A DNA stretch of 56,153 nucleotides from positions 1 through 56,153 of the forward strand of contig JAZRVT010000027.1 in NCBI GenBank assembly GCA_045599325.1. Direction: 5' to 3'. How positions within the stretch are numbered: the stretch's first letter is position 1; each line of letters begins with the position of its first letter. The notes below the pieces were generated by a model. It was not told where the DNA came from and did no database searches. It saw only the letters and a program-made list of their open reading frames with translations. Shown here in pieces: positions 17,429 to 24,522 of the stretch. The DNA comes from Cacconaster sp045599325 (GTDB lineage Bacteria; Bacteroidota; Bacteroidia; Bacteroidales; UBA932). The translations under genes were made by a program, and so were the position numbers.

Positions 17429-18538
17429 CATAAAGATGCAAGGAGAGTTCTCCTTGGAGATCCAGGTATTGCGCAACTCTTCGAGAGAATAGTTGCGCGA
17501 TGTCTTCTCCTGGAATGAGAACTCATCGTACGGTTCATAGGTATAGGCGTCCACCTTGTTGAAAACCATTATCGTAGGTTTGTTCTGAGCCCCTATGTCA
17601 CGCAGTGTCTGGTTGACCACCCTGATCTGGTCCTCGAAGCCTGGATGGGAGATGTCCACCACGTGCAGCAGCATATCTGCCTCCCGCACCTCGTCTAGCG
17701 TGCTCTTGAATGATTCTATGAGCTGTGTCGGCAGTTTCCTGATGAATCCGACAGTGTCGCTGAGCAGGAACGGGGTGTTTTCAATGACAACTTTCCGGAC
17801 AGTGGTGTCAAGTGTTGCGAAAAGCTTGTTTTCGGCGAATACGTCGCTTTTCGCAAGCAGGTTCATAATAGTGCTCTTGCCCACGTTTGTGTAGCCTACA
17901 AGCGAAACACGTGGCATTGAGCCGCGGTTTGAGCGCTGTGAGGCCATCTGTCTGTCAATTTTCTTCAGCTGTTCCTTGAGGCGTGATATCTTGTCCAGGA
18001 CAATGCGGCGGTCGGTCTCCAGCTGGCTTTCGCCCGGTCCGCGCATATTGAGTCCACCTTTGCCTCCCCTCTGCCTTTCGAGGTGGGTCCACATACCTGT
18101 CAGCCTCGGGTAGAGATACTGGTACTGCGCGAGCTCCACCTGGGTTTTCGCGTAGGCTGTCTGGGCGCGGTCCGCGAAGATGTCGAGAATAAGGCCGGTA
18201 CGGTCCACGACAGTGCATTTGTGGTCGCTGTTCCAGTTTAGTTCGCGTTCCACGTTGCGCATCTGCGATGGGCTCAGCTCATCGTCAAAAATAACGTAAT
18301 CAATCTCATTTTCACGCACATAGCGGTTCACCTCCTCCAGCTTGCCGCTGCCTATGTAGGTATGTGAGTTCGGATGGTCGAGTTTCTGGGTGAAACGCCT
18401 GTCCCCTACAACCCCGGCAGTCAGGGCAAGGAACTGAAGTTCGTCGAGATACTCCGCTACCTGCCTCTCATCCTGCTGCTGAGAGATTACGGCTATGAAA
18501 ACCGCAGTGTAGACGTGGGTGTCCTCGGTCTCGTACAT
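17351..18538 (-). CDS. hflX: Ribosome-associated GTPase HflX
   Basis: A 395-residue HflX, a GTPase that splits or rescues stalled 70S ribosomes under stress. Seen: the N-terminal nucleotide-binding-like domain (YLDELQFLALTAGVVGDRRFTQKLDHPNSHTYIGSGKLEEV), a linker with RGPGESQLETDRR, then the G domain with G1 GYTNVGKST, G3 DTVGF, G4 NKVD, and G5 around MSAKE. The ATG at 18538 directly follows the TAA of the upstream P1 peptidase, so the two are probably one transcript. Its last 78 bases are antisense to the alpha/beta hydrolase gene. Confidence 0.95.
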   Translation of the reverse strand: MYETEDTHVYTAVFIAVISQQQDERQVAEYLDELQFLALTAGVVGDRRFTQKLDHPNSHTYIGSGKLEEVNRYVRENEIDYVIFDDELSPSQMRNVERELNWNSDHKCTVVDRTGLILDIFADRAQTAYAKTQVELAQYQYLYPRLTGMWTHLERQRGGKGGLNMRGPGESQLETDRRIVLDKISRLKEQLKKIDRQMASQRSNRGSMPRVSLVGYTNVGKSTIMNLLAKSDVFAENKLFATLDTTVRKVVIENTPFLLSDTVGFIRKLPTQLIESFKSTLDEVREADMLLHVVDISHPGFEDQIRVVNQTLRDIGAQNKPTIMVFNKVDAYTYEPYDEFSFQEKTSRNYSLEELRNTWISKENSPCIFMSAKEREGLDDLRRLLYERVVSCRRN

Positions 18539-19672
18539 TTACTGGAGAACAGGAGTTTTCATCAGCTTCACGACTTCGTCGATCGGAAGGGCCTTGACGG
18601 TCTTGCCGCCCTTGCCGGTCATATCAGTGGCCTTGAAGAGGGAGTTCCAGAGAGCTTCTGCGGTGCACTCGATAGCTGCCTCGAAGAGAGGGCTCATATC
18701 ATCGTTGTGAAGGAGAACCGGGTAATATTTGGATGTGTTCTCATCAATCAGGTTGTCCTGGTTGACGCTCACGGCAATCACATAGTCGCCGCTGCCGTTT
18801 GAAGCGATACCTCCGGTCTTCGCCATACCCATCATAACTCTCTTCGCCATTCTCTCAAGGTTGCGCGCATCCAGCGGTGCATCTGTGAAGATCACCATCA
18901 TACAGGAGCCGTCAGGATTGTAGAGAGGGTCTTCCACATTGTTCTTGAATGAGTAGGCACCGAGTCTCTGTCCGACCGGAACGCCCTCTATCTCGAGGAT
19001 TCCGCCATAGTTAGACTGAATCAGGACTCCAACTGTATATCCTCCCAGGGATTCGGGGAGAACGCGGGATGAGGTTCCGATGCCTCCCTTCCAGCTGAAA
19101 CAGATTGTTCCTGTGCCGGCACCGACGCAGCCCTCCTCGACAGGACCGCTCTTGGCGTTGTTTATGGCCTGGAGCACGTGGTCTGCGGTGACGTGGCGGC
19201 CGCGGATGTCGTTGAGTCCTCCGTCATTGGTCTCCCCCACCACTGCATTGACGCTGCGTACATTTTCATTGCCCGGCTGGTTGATGGTGTATGTGATGAG
19301 GCCTTCGAGTCCCTGGGCTACCGACAGGGTGTTGGTAAGCACGATCGGGGTCTCGATGTTGCCGAGTTCCATTATCTGGGTCGTTCCGGCGAGCTTGCCG
19401 AATCCGTTGCCGACATATACTGCTGCAGGGCACTTCTTGCGGAAAATGTTGCCGTCGTGAGGCACGATGGCTGTCACTCCTGTGCGGACGTTGTCGCCCT
19501 CTATGATGGTGACGTGGCCCACTTTCACGCCGGGGACGTCGGTTATCGCATTGTTCTCACCGGTCTTGAAGATGCCCGGGGCGATGCCGTAGTCACGGAT
19601 GCGGCCTCTTTCCTGAGCAGCGCAGCTTAAGGTTGTCAATATACAAAACGAGATGATAAGGAATCTTTTCAT
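18539..19672 (-). CDS. P1 (DmpA/S58) family peptidase, exported
   Basis: A 377-residue member of the DmpA/BapA family: self-cleaving Ntn-type aminopeptidases that act on D-amino-acid amides or beta-aminoacyl peptides. The signal MKRFLIISFCILTTLSCAAQ suggests export, possibly as a lipoprotein (LSC). Family blocks: RGRIRDYGIAPGIFKTGENNAITDVPGVKVGHVT, then VGNGFGKLAGTTQIMELGNIETPIVLTNT, VVGETNDGGLNDIRG, and GGIGTSSR, where the new N-terminal nucleophile would be released. The first gene of a unit with hflX; it has its own promoter at about 19698-19727. Confidence 0.85.
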   Translation of the reverse strand: MKRFLIISFCILTTLSCAAQERGRIRDYGIAPGIFKTGENNAITDVPGVKVGHVTIIEGDNVRTGVTAIVPHDGNIFRKKCPAAVYVGNGFGKLAGTTQIMELGNIETPIVLTNTLSVAQGLEGLITYTINQPGNENVRSVNAVVGETNDGGLNDIRGRHVTADHVLQAINNAKSGPVEEGCVGAGTGTICFSWKGGIGTSSRVLPESLGGYTVGVLIQSNYGGILEIEGVPVGQRLGAYSFKNNVEDPLYNPDGSCMMVIFTDAPLDARNLERMAKRVMMGMAKTGGIASNGSGDYVIAVSVNQDNLIDENTSKYYPVLLHNDDMSPLFEAAIECTAEALWNSLFKATDMTGKGGKTVKALPIDEVVKLMKTPVLQ

Positions 19673-19697
19673 AATAGGTGGATGTTAATGTTCAGTA

Positions 19698-19727
19698 CAA
19701 AGATAATAAAAATGAGGTCGGGTCAAA
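19698..19727 (-). promoter_or_regulatory. Promoter of the P1 peptidase gene
   Basis: On the minus strand TTTG (19727-19724) and TATCTTTG (19705-19698) are separated by 18 bases, close to the Bacteroidetes consensus, about 26 bases upstream of the ATG. Confidence 0.55.
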
Positions 19728-19883
19728 AGGGTCGGACTCCGTTTTTATATGAGCTGCGCTTTGCTGTGGCGTTCCGCTGGTTTGCGTGCCGTCCGCTGAA
19801 AACGCGTCCGGTCCCGCAAACGCAGGCTCGCTCCATCAGGCCTGCGCACGCGCCGCTGCCGCGGTCTACGTCCGGAGGTACAT
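19728..19883. other. GC-rich gene-free block between P1 peptidase and tonB
   Basis: About 155 bases that are much more GC-rich than the surrounding intergenic DNA, with CpG-rich words such as GCGTCCGG and CTACGTCCGG and a short inverted pair GTTTGCG/CGCAAAC. The small frames through it have no recognisable protein character. No function assigned. Confidence 0.4.
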
Positions 19884-19936
19884 AAAAAAGGAGGATGACC
19901 TCTAAGTCCGAATGGACTTTTTAGAGAGTCACCCTC
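19884..19936 (-). terminator. Terminator after tonB
   Basis: Read on the minus strand, an imperfect long stem (GTGACT..TAGAG / CTCTA..GATGAC, with an inner AGTCC-ATTC-GGACT hairpin) is followed by a run of six T. It starts about 25 bases after the tonB stop. Confidence 0.7.
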
Positions 19937-19959
19937 TTCTGTGTTATGCAAGGAGTGAA

Positions 19960-20652
19960 TTATCTGAGCTGGAAGATTACAGGGAATGTGTAGGTAACCT
20001 TTACTGGACGCTCTCTCTGGCGGCCCGGAGTCCACTTAGGTGAGCTCTTTACAATACGGACTGCCTCTTTGTCGAGAGATGAGTCAACGCCGCGGAGAAC
20101 CTTCACATCGCTGACGGAGCCGTCTGTGTTGACGGTGAACTGGAGAGTCACACGACCCTGGACACCGTTCTCCTTTGCGATTTCAGGATAGACGAGCTGC
20201 TTGTTGACCCATTTTGAGAACTCGTTTGCGTCACCGCCGTTGAATTTCGGCTTTTCCTCAACGAGTGCGAAAGGAATGGCTTCCTCTTCGATCTCCTCTT
20301 CCTCTACAGCTGCGTGGTATTCCATAATCTCCACACCGAGGTTTGCATTATCCTCCATATCGATGAAAAGGTCATCTGCAACCTCAACGTCGTCGTCGAC
20401 GATGTCAATGACGTCGGAGAGCACAGGGATCTTAGGCATCTCAGGAGGGAGTTCCTGCTGTTCCTGAGTTACAGGGATGATTTCTTCTTCGACGACTGCG
20501 GTCTGGCCGGTGAGGTCCATGACTTCTGTCTTTTCAGAACTTGTCCACTCGAAGGCACCGAGCATGATTGCCAGTGCGGCTACCAAACCGATTTCGAGGA
20601 ACATCAGATTCTTGCTGTGAAGATCTGCTTTCGGGCTGACTTTACTTTCCAT
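19960..20652 (-). CDS. tonB: TonB-family energy transducer
   Basis: A 230-residue TonB: transmits the ExbBD-coupled proton-motive force to outer-membrane receptors such as SusC-like transporters. Seen: one N-terminal membrane helix (about residues 18-36, FLEIGLVAALAIMLGAF), a periplasmic linker, and the C-terminal TonB domain from about residue 150 (GRVTLQFTVNTDGSVSDVKVLRG...KWTPGRQRERPVKVTYTFPVIFQL). The linker is short on the usual Pro-Lys repeats and strongly acidic instead (for example AAVEEEEIEEEAIPF). No exbB/exbD nearby. It has its own promoter and terminator, so it appears monocistronic. Confidence 0.9.
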   Translation of the reverse strand: MESKVSPKADLHSKNLMFLEIGLVAALAIMLGAFEWTSSEKTEVMDLTGQTAVVEEEIIPVTQEQQELPPEMPKIPVLSDVIDIVDDDVEVADDLFIDMEDNANLGVEIMEYHAAVEEEEIEEEAIPFALVEEKPKFNGGDANEFSKWVNKQLVYPEIAKENGVQGRVTLQFTVNTDGSVSDVKVLRGVDSSLDKEAVRIVKSSPKWTPGRQRERPVKVTYTFPVIFQLR

Positions 20653-20712
20653 ATTGTTGTTTTTTTACTGTTTTCTATCAAAACCGCGGACTGGTCCGCT
20701 TACAATAGTGTG

Positions 20713-20745
20713 TAAAAGTAAGAAGAAAAAATGACTTATCCCAAA
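20713..20745 (-). promoter_or_regulatory. Promoter of tonB
   Basis: On the minus strand TTTG (20745-20742), a 21-base spacer, then TACTTTTA (20720-20713), one mismatch in the -7 element. Leader to the ATG is about 55 bases. Confidence 0.5.
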
Positions 20746-20802
20746 CTTTTGTGAAGAAAATTGTTGACAACTTTTTCCTTGCTTACAATAAAATCCTAAT
20801 AA

Positions 20803-21750
20803 TTAGCGGGTTAAGATTTTGCTGTCGTAGAGAATATTGTTGACGTTCTTTACAGCTGCTGAGCTCTTGTCGAAAGCAGCCTTCTCTTCCTTGGTCAGGT
20901 CGTACTTCAGGATCTTCTCGCAGCCCTTCTTGCCGATGACTGCAGGGACACCGATGCAGAGATCTTCCTGGCCGTACTCACCCTCGAGGTAGCAGCAGCA
21001 AGGGAACACCTTCTTCTCGTCGAGAAGGATTGACTTGACCATAGCTGCGCAGGATGCGCCCGGTGCATACCAGGCAGAAGTGCCGAGGAGCTTTGTGAGG
21101 GTTGCGCCGCCGACCATTGTGTCAGCAACGACCTTCTCTGCTGCGGACTTCCTGAGAATCTTGGTTACAGGAACACTCTTGTATGTAGCCTTGCTGATGA
21201 GAGGAATCATTGTGGTGTCGCCGTGACCGCCGATGACGATGCCTTCGACGTCGCTTGGAGCAGCCTTGAGAGCCTGGCTCAGATAGTAGCAGAAACGGCT
21301 GCTGTCGAGCTGGCCGCCCATACCGATGACACGGTTCTTAGGAAGGCCGGTTGCCTTGAGTGTCAGGTAGGTCATAGTGTCCATAGGGTTGGCGATGATG
21401 ATGAAGATTGCCTTCGGGGAATACTTCAGTGCGCTTGATACAACACCGTTGACGATACCTGCGTTGACTCCGATGAGTTCTTCGCGAGTCATGCCTGGCT
21501 TGCGTGGAATGCCTGAAGTGATGATGATCACGTCTGAGTTTCTTGTAGCCTCATACTTGTTGGTTACGCCGACGATACGGGTGTCGAAACCGTATATCTT
21601 TGCGGTCTGCATCATATCGATCGCCTTGCCTTCAGAAACGCCTTCCTTGATGTCGAGGAGAACCAGTTCTGAACATACTTTCATGTGTGCGATAGCGTTT
21701 GCACAAGTAGCGCCCACGTTGCCGGCGCCGATGACTGTTACTTTTGACAT
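20803..21750 (-). CDS. mdh: Malate dehydrogenase
   Basis: A 315-residue LDH-like malate dehydrogenase interconverting malate and oxaloacetate. Together with fumarase and the sdhAB enzyme it forms the reductive succinate branch used by Bacteroidales. Seen: NAD-binding VTVIGAGNVGATCANAIA, the active-site loop IPRKPGMTREELIGVN with its substrate-binding arginines, IIIANPMDTMTYL, and the catalytic His in GGHGDTTMIPL. The frame is open much further upstream, but the start at 21750 (MSKVTVIGAGN) gives the normal family length and lies next to the divergent ybeY promoter. Confidence 0.96.
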   Translation of the reverse strand: MSKVTVIGAGNVGATCANAIAHMKVCSELVLLDIKEGVSEGKAIDMMQTAKIYGFDTRIVGVTNKYEATRNSDVIIITSGIPRKPGMTREELIGVNAGIVNGVVSSALKYSPKAIFIIIANPMDTMTYLTLKATGLPKNRVIGMGGQLDSSRFCYYLSQALKAAPSDVEGIVIGGHGDTTMIPLISKATYKSVPVTKILRKSAAEKVVADTMVGGATLTKLLGTSAWYAPGASCAAMVKSILLDEKKVFPCCCYLEGEYGQEDLCIGVPAVIGKKGCEKILKYDLTKEEKAAFDKSSAAVKNVNNILYDSKILTR

Positions 21751-21752
21751 AA

Positions 21753-21785
21753 TTGTGATATTTAGTTGTTTTTGTGTTATTTTTG
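21753..21785 (+). promoter_or_regulatory. Promoter of ybeY-mnmG
   Basis: TTG at 21753-21755 and TATTTTTG at 21778-21785 (spacing about 22), 29 bases before the ybeY ATG. It lies back to back with the mdh promoter. Confidence 0.5.
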
Positions 21786-21797
21786 TCGCGTAATCCG

Positions 21798-21805
21798 CAA
21801 AGATA
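21798..21805 (-). promoter_or_regulatory. -7 element of the mdh promoter
   Basis: TATCTTTG on the minus strand, 47 bases upstream of the mdh ATG. No clear TTTG partner was found, because the region runs into the ybeY coding sequence. Confidence 0.45.
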
Positions 21806-21814
21806 GCAGTTTTT

Positions 21815-22258
21815 ATGATTAGATATTTCACTGAAGATGTTTCTTTTGACCTCAAGGGTAAAAGAACCGTCAGCAAGTGGCTCAAAACAGTGGCAGAAGG
21901 GCGCGGGTACCTCCTCGGAGAGCTCAATTACATCTTCTGCAGCGACGACTACCTGCTGGACATCAACCGCCAGTTCCTGAGGCACGACTACTACACCGAC
22001 ATAATCACTTTTGACAATTCTGAGGATTACGCTCTGGAAAAGGGCAGGGACGGAGTGAGCGGCGACATCTACATCAGCATCGACACCGTGCGTGCCAACG
22101 GGGAGCAGTACGGTGAGGGTTTTGACCGCGAACTTCTCAGAGTCATTGCCCACGGACTGCTTCATCTCACCGGTTGCGACGATGTCACAGAAGAGACTCA
22201 AAAGGAGATGAGACTTGCTGAAAATCAAGCACTTGAGTTGTATGATAGGGGACTATGA
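21815..22258 (+). CDS. ybeY: rRNA maturation endoribonuclease YbeY
   Basis: A 147-residue YbeY, a metal-dependent RNase for 16S rRNA 3' maturation and ribosome quality control. Family blocks: LNYIFCSDDYLLDINRQFLRHDYYTDIITFDNS and the metal site HGLLHLTGCDD (residues 113-123). The first two histidines (113, 117) are present, but the third ligand of the usual H-x3-H-x5-H motif is Asp123. I recall similar substitutions in other Bacteroidetes, so it is probably active. The end overlaps the mnmG start by 17 bases. Confidence 0.92.
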   Translation: MIRYFTEDVSFDLKGKRTVSKWLKTVAEGRGYLLGELNYIFCSDDYLLDINRQFLRHDYYTDIITFDNSEDYALEKGRDGVSGDIYISIDTVRANGEQYGEGFDRELLRVIAHGLLHLTGCDDVTEETQKEMRLAENQALELYDRGL

Positions 22259-24116
22259 CATAATTGTCATAGGTGCCGGCCACGCCGGTTGCGAGGCTGC
22301 AGCCGCAGCTGCAAGGCTCGGTTCGAAGGTCCTGCTGATTACGCAGGATATGAACAAGTTTGCGCAGATGTCCTGCAATCCGGCCATCGGCGGAATCGCC
22401 AAGGGTCAGATTGTGCGTGAGATCGACGCACTCGGCGGAATGACCGGAATAGTGACGGACCAGTCCACCATTCAGTTCAGGATGCTTAACCGCTCCAAGG
22501 GTCCGGCGATGTGGAGTCCGAGGGCTCAGTGTGATAAAGCGGAGTTCTCCCTGAACTGGCGTTATGTCCTTGAAAGTATCTCAGGATTAGACATTTGGCA
22601 GGATACTGTGACCGAGATAACCTTCCGAGAATCGCGTATTTCCGGAGTGCGTGTGAAGATGGGTGCAGAATTCGGCGCTAAAGCGGTTATCCTGACCGCC
22701 GGGACATTCCTCGGGGGCAGACTTTTCATCGGCACTCAGATGGCGGAAGGGGGCAGGATAGGGGAGCTGCCGTCAAACGGACTTTCCGAGATTCTCGCAT
22801 CTGCCGGATGTACCGTGGCGAGGATGAAGACAGGCACCCCTCCCCGTATCGATGTCCGTTCTGTGGATCTCTCCCGTCTAGAAGTGCAGCCCGGCGATGA
22901 GAACCCGTCACGCTTCTCATATCTCCCTGTAAAGACGCAGATACAGTCCGGAAGAGCACAGAGGCTCTGTTATATGGTGCACACCAATCCCACGGTGCAC
23001 GAAATACTCCGCGCGGGATTCGACAGGTCTCCCCTATTCACAGGCCTTATCCACGGCATCGGACCCCGCTACTGTCCTTCAATAGAGGACAAGCTCCGAA
23101 CTTTTGCCGGCAAGGACTCGCACCAGCTCTTCCTTGAGCCGGAAGGGTGGCGTACCAATGAATACTATCTACAGGGCTTTTCATCTTCACTGCCGCTGGA
23201 GACTCAGGTGGATGCGCTTCACGCTATTGCGGGGCTTGAAAATGTTAAAATTTTCAGACCTGCATACGCAGTCGAGTATGACTATTTCGATCCGCGCGAC
23301 CTATACGCTACGCTTGAGTCAAGGATAATTCCGGGGCTATTCTTTGCAGGACAGGTAAACGGAACGACCGGTTACGAAGAGGCTGCTGCGCAAGGGCTGA
23401 TGGCCGGAATAAACGCACACCAGAAGGTCGCGGGCAAGGATCCGTTCATTCTGAAGCGCGATGAGGCCTATATCGGTGTCCTGATTGACGACCTTATTAC
23501 AAAAGGTGTTGACGAGCCTTACAGGATGTTCACTTCAAGGGCTGAATACAGGATTCTTCTCCGTCAGGACGATGCCGACCTGCGTCTTACGCCTAAGGGC
23601 AGGGCGCTCGGCCTTGTTGATGATTTCAGATACAAGACAATGGTTGAGAAGTATGAGAAGGTAGATTCCATAGTCGAAACTCTCAGAGAGTCCTCTTTGA
23701 AACCTGATGAGATAAACAGCTATCTCAGTTCCGTCGGCTCTAAACCTATAGATATTTCAAAGAAGGCGGTGGAAATACTGACCCGTCCTGACGTCACTCT
23801 TGTAGGCCTTCTTGAAAATGTTCCACGTGGAACATTGAAAATTGATGAGCGGGGAGGGGAGGTGCTTGAGTCTGCAGAGATCAGAGTAAAGTATGCCGGA
23901 TACATAGAGCGTGAGAAGCGTATTGCGGAAAAGATTCTGCGTCTCGAAGAGTTGGAAATTCCGCAAGACTTTGATTTTCAAAAAGTTGAATCTCTGTCAA
24001 TAGAGTGCCGCATCAAACTCAACAGGTATCGTCCGCGCACCATTGCGCAGGCATCCCGCATCTCCGGTGTCTCTCCTGCTGACATCTCTGTGCTGCTTGT
24101 TTATTTCGGACGTTAG
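22242..24116 (+). CDS. mnmG: tRNA uridine-5-carboxymethylaminomethyl modification enzyme MnmG
   Basis: A 624-residue MnmG (GidA). With MnmE it installs cmnm5U at wobble position 34. Seen: FAD-binding IVIGAGHAGCEAAAAAARLGS near the N-terminus, the conserved CNPAIGGIAKGQIVREIDALGG, RMLNRSKGPAMWSPRAQCDK, GQVNGTTGYEEAAAQGL, and the C-terminal helical domain EIRVKYAGYIEREKRIAEKI. The start at 22242 (MIGDYDIIVIG) was chosen over the frame's first ATG; it overlaps ybeY by 17 bases. An exact parS-like palindrome lies in its coding sequence near codon 526-532, a part that is variable among MnmG proteins. Confidence 0.97.
   Translation: MIGDYDIIVIGAGHAGCEAAAAAARLGSKVLLITQDMNKFAQMSCNPAIGGIAKGQIVREIDALGGMTGIVTDQSTIQFRMLNRSKGPAMWSPRAQCDKAEFSLNWRYVLESISGLDIWQDTVTEITFRESRISGVRVKMGAEFGAKAVILTAGTFLGGRLFIGTQMAEGGRIGELPSNGLSEILASAGCTVARMKTGTPPRIDVRSVDLSRLEVQPGDENPSRFSYLPVKTQIQSGRAQRLCYMVHTNPTVHEILRAGFDRSPLFTGLIHGIGPRYCPSIEDKLRTFAGKDSHQLFLEPEGWRTNEYYLQGFSSSLPLETQVDALHAIAGLENVKIFRPAYAVEYDYFDPRDLYATLESRIIPGLFFAGQVNGTTGYEEAAAQGLMAGINAHQKVAGKDPFILKRDEAYIGVLIDDLITKGVDEPYRMFTSRAEYRILLRQDDADLRLTPKGRALGLVDDFRYKTMVEKYEKVDSIVETLRESSLKPDEINSYLSSVGSKPIDISKKAVEILTRPDVTLVGLLENVPRGTLKIDERGGEVLESAEIRVKYAGYIEREKRIAEKILRLEELEIPQDFDFQKVESLSIECRIKLNRYRPRTIAQASRISGVSPADISVLLVYFGR
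23817..23836. other. parS: parS-like centromere site inside mnmG
   Basis: A perfect 20-bp palindrome whose core TGTTCCACGTGGAACA (23819-23834) fits the broadly conserved ParB-binding consensus TGTTnCACGTGnAACA. It is the only such match I found in the window. ParB sites normally lie near the chromosome origin. It sits about 12 kb from the TTNTCAACA cluster, and mnmG (gidA) is itself often origin-proximal. Confidence 0.75.
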
Positions 24117-24119
24117 GTG

Positions 24120-24419
24120 ATGGACGTAAAGATTACAGTTATACGCAAAGTCTGGTACCGGGATCTTTCCGAGAAGTATGAGAACCCGATCGAGCATTCC
24201 TGTGACCTTGTCGAGGGTCAGACTTTCATTTCCCGCGACGGGGCGATTCCTGAAGGATTCTGTGAAAGCGCCTGGGGGTCGATGGAGGATTTCGTTAAGG
24301 AACTTGCTGCCGGCGGCGGCGATTTCTATGGCGGGTGGATGAAGAACCCCAAGTCGGCGATGATCTCCTGCAACGATGGTTTCCGGCCGGTAAGTTTCCT
24401 TCTGGAGACCATAGAATAG
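24120..24419 (+). CDS. TIGR04076-like small protein
   Basis: A 99-residue cytoplasmic protein, start at the ATG 24120 (a GTG lies one codon earlier, directly after the mnmG stop). The pattern of an N-terminal VKITVIRKVWYRDLSEKY, then CDLVEGQTFISRDGAIPEGFCESAWGSM and a C-terminal AMISCNDGFRPVSFLLETIE resembles the TIGR04076 family of unknown function, small proteins with conserved cysteines. It follows mnmG by 3 bases and is probably co-transcribed. No known role. Confidence 0.7.
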   Translation: MDVKITVIRKVWYRDLSEKYENPIEHSCDLVEGQTFISRDGAIPEGFCESAWGSMEDFVKELAAGGGDFYGGWMKNPKSAMISCNDGFRPVSFLLETIE

Positions 24420-24495
24420 ATTGCAATTCAATCAGTTGTAGCAGAATTCGTCGGTACTGACTGTCGGGAAAGAGACAATCGTAGAGATTTTTTTC

Positions 24496-24503
24496 TATAT
24501 TTG
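24496..24503 (+). promoter_or_regulatory. -7 element of the acyl-CoA synthetase promoter
   Basis: TATATTTG, exact TAnnTTTG match, 19 bases before the ATG at 24523. No TTTG at the usual distance. Confidence 0.55.
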
Positions 24504-24522
24504 TCTCTCTAAAACCTTACCT

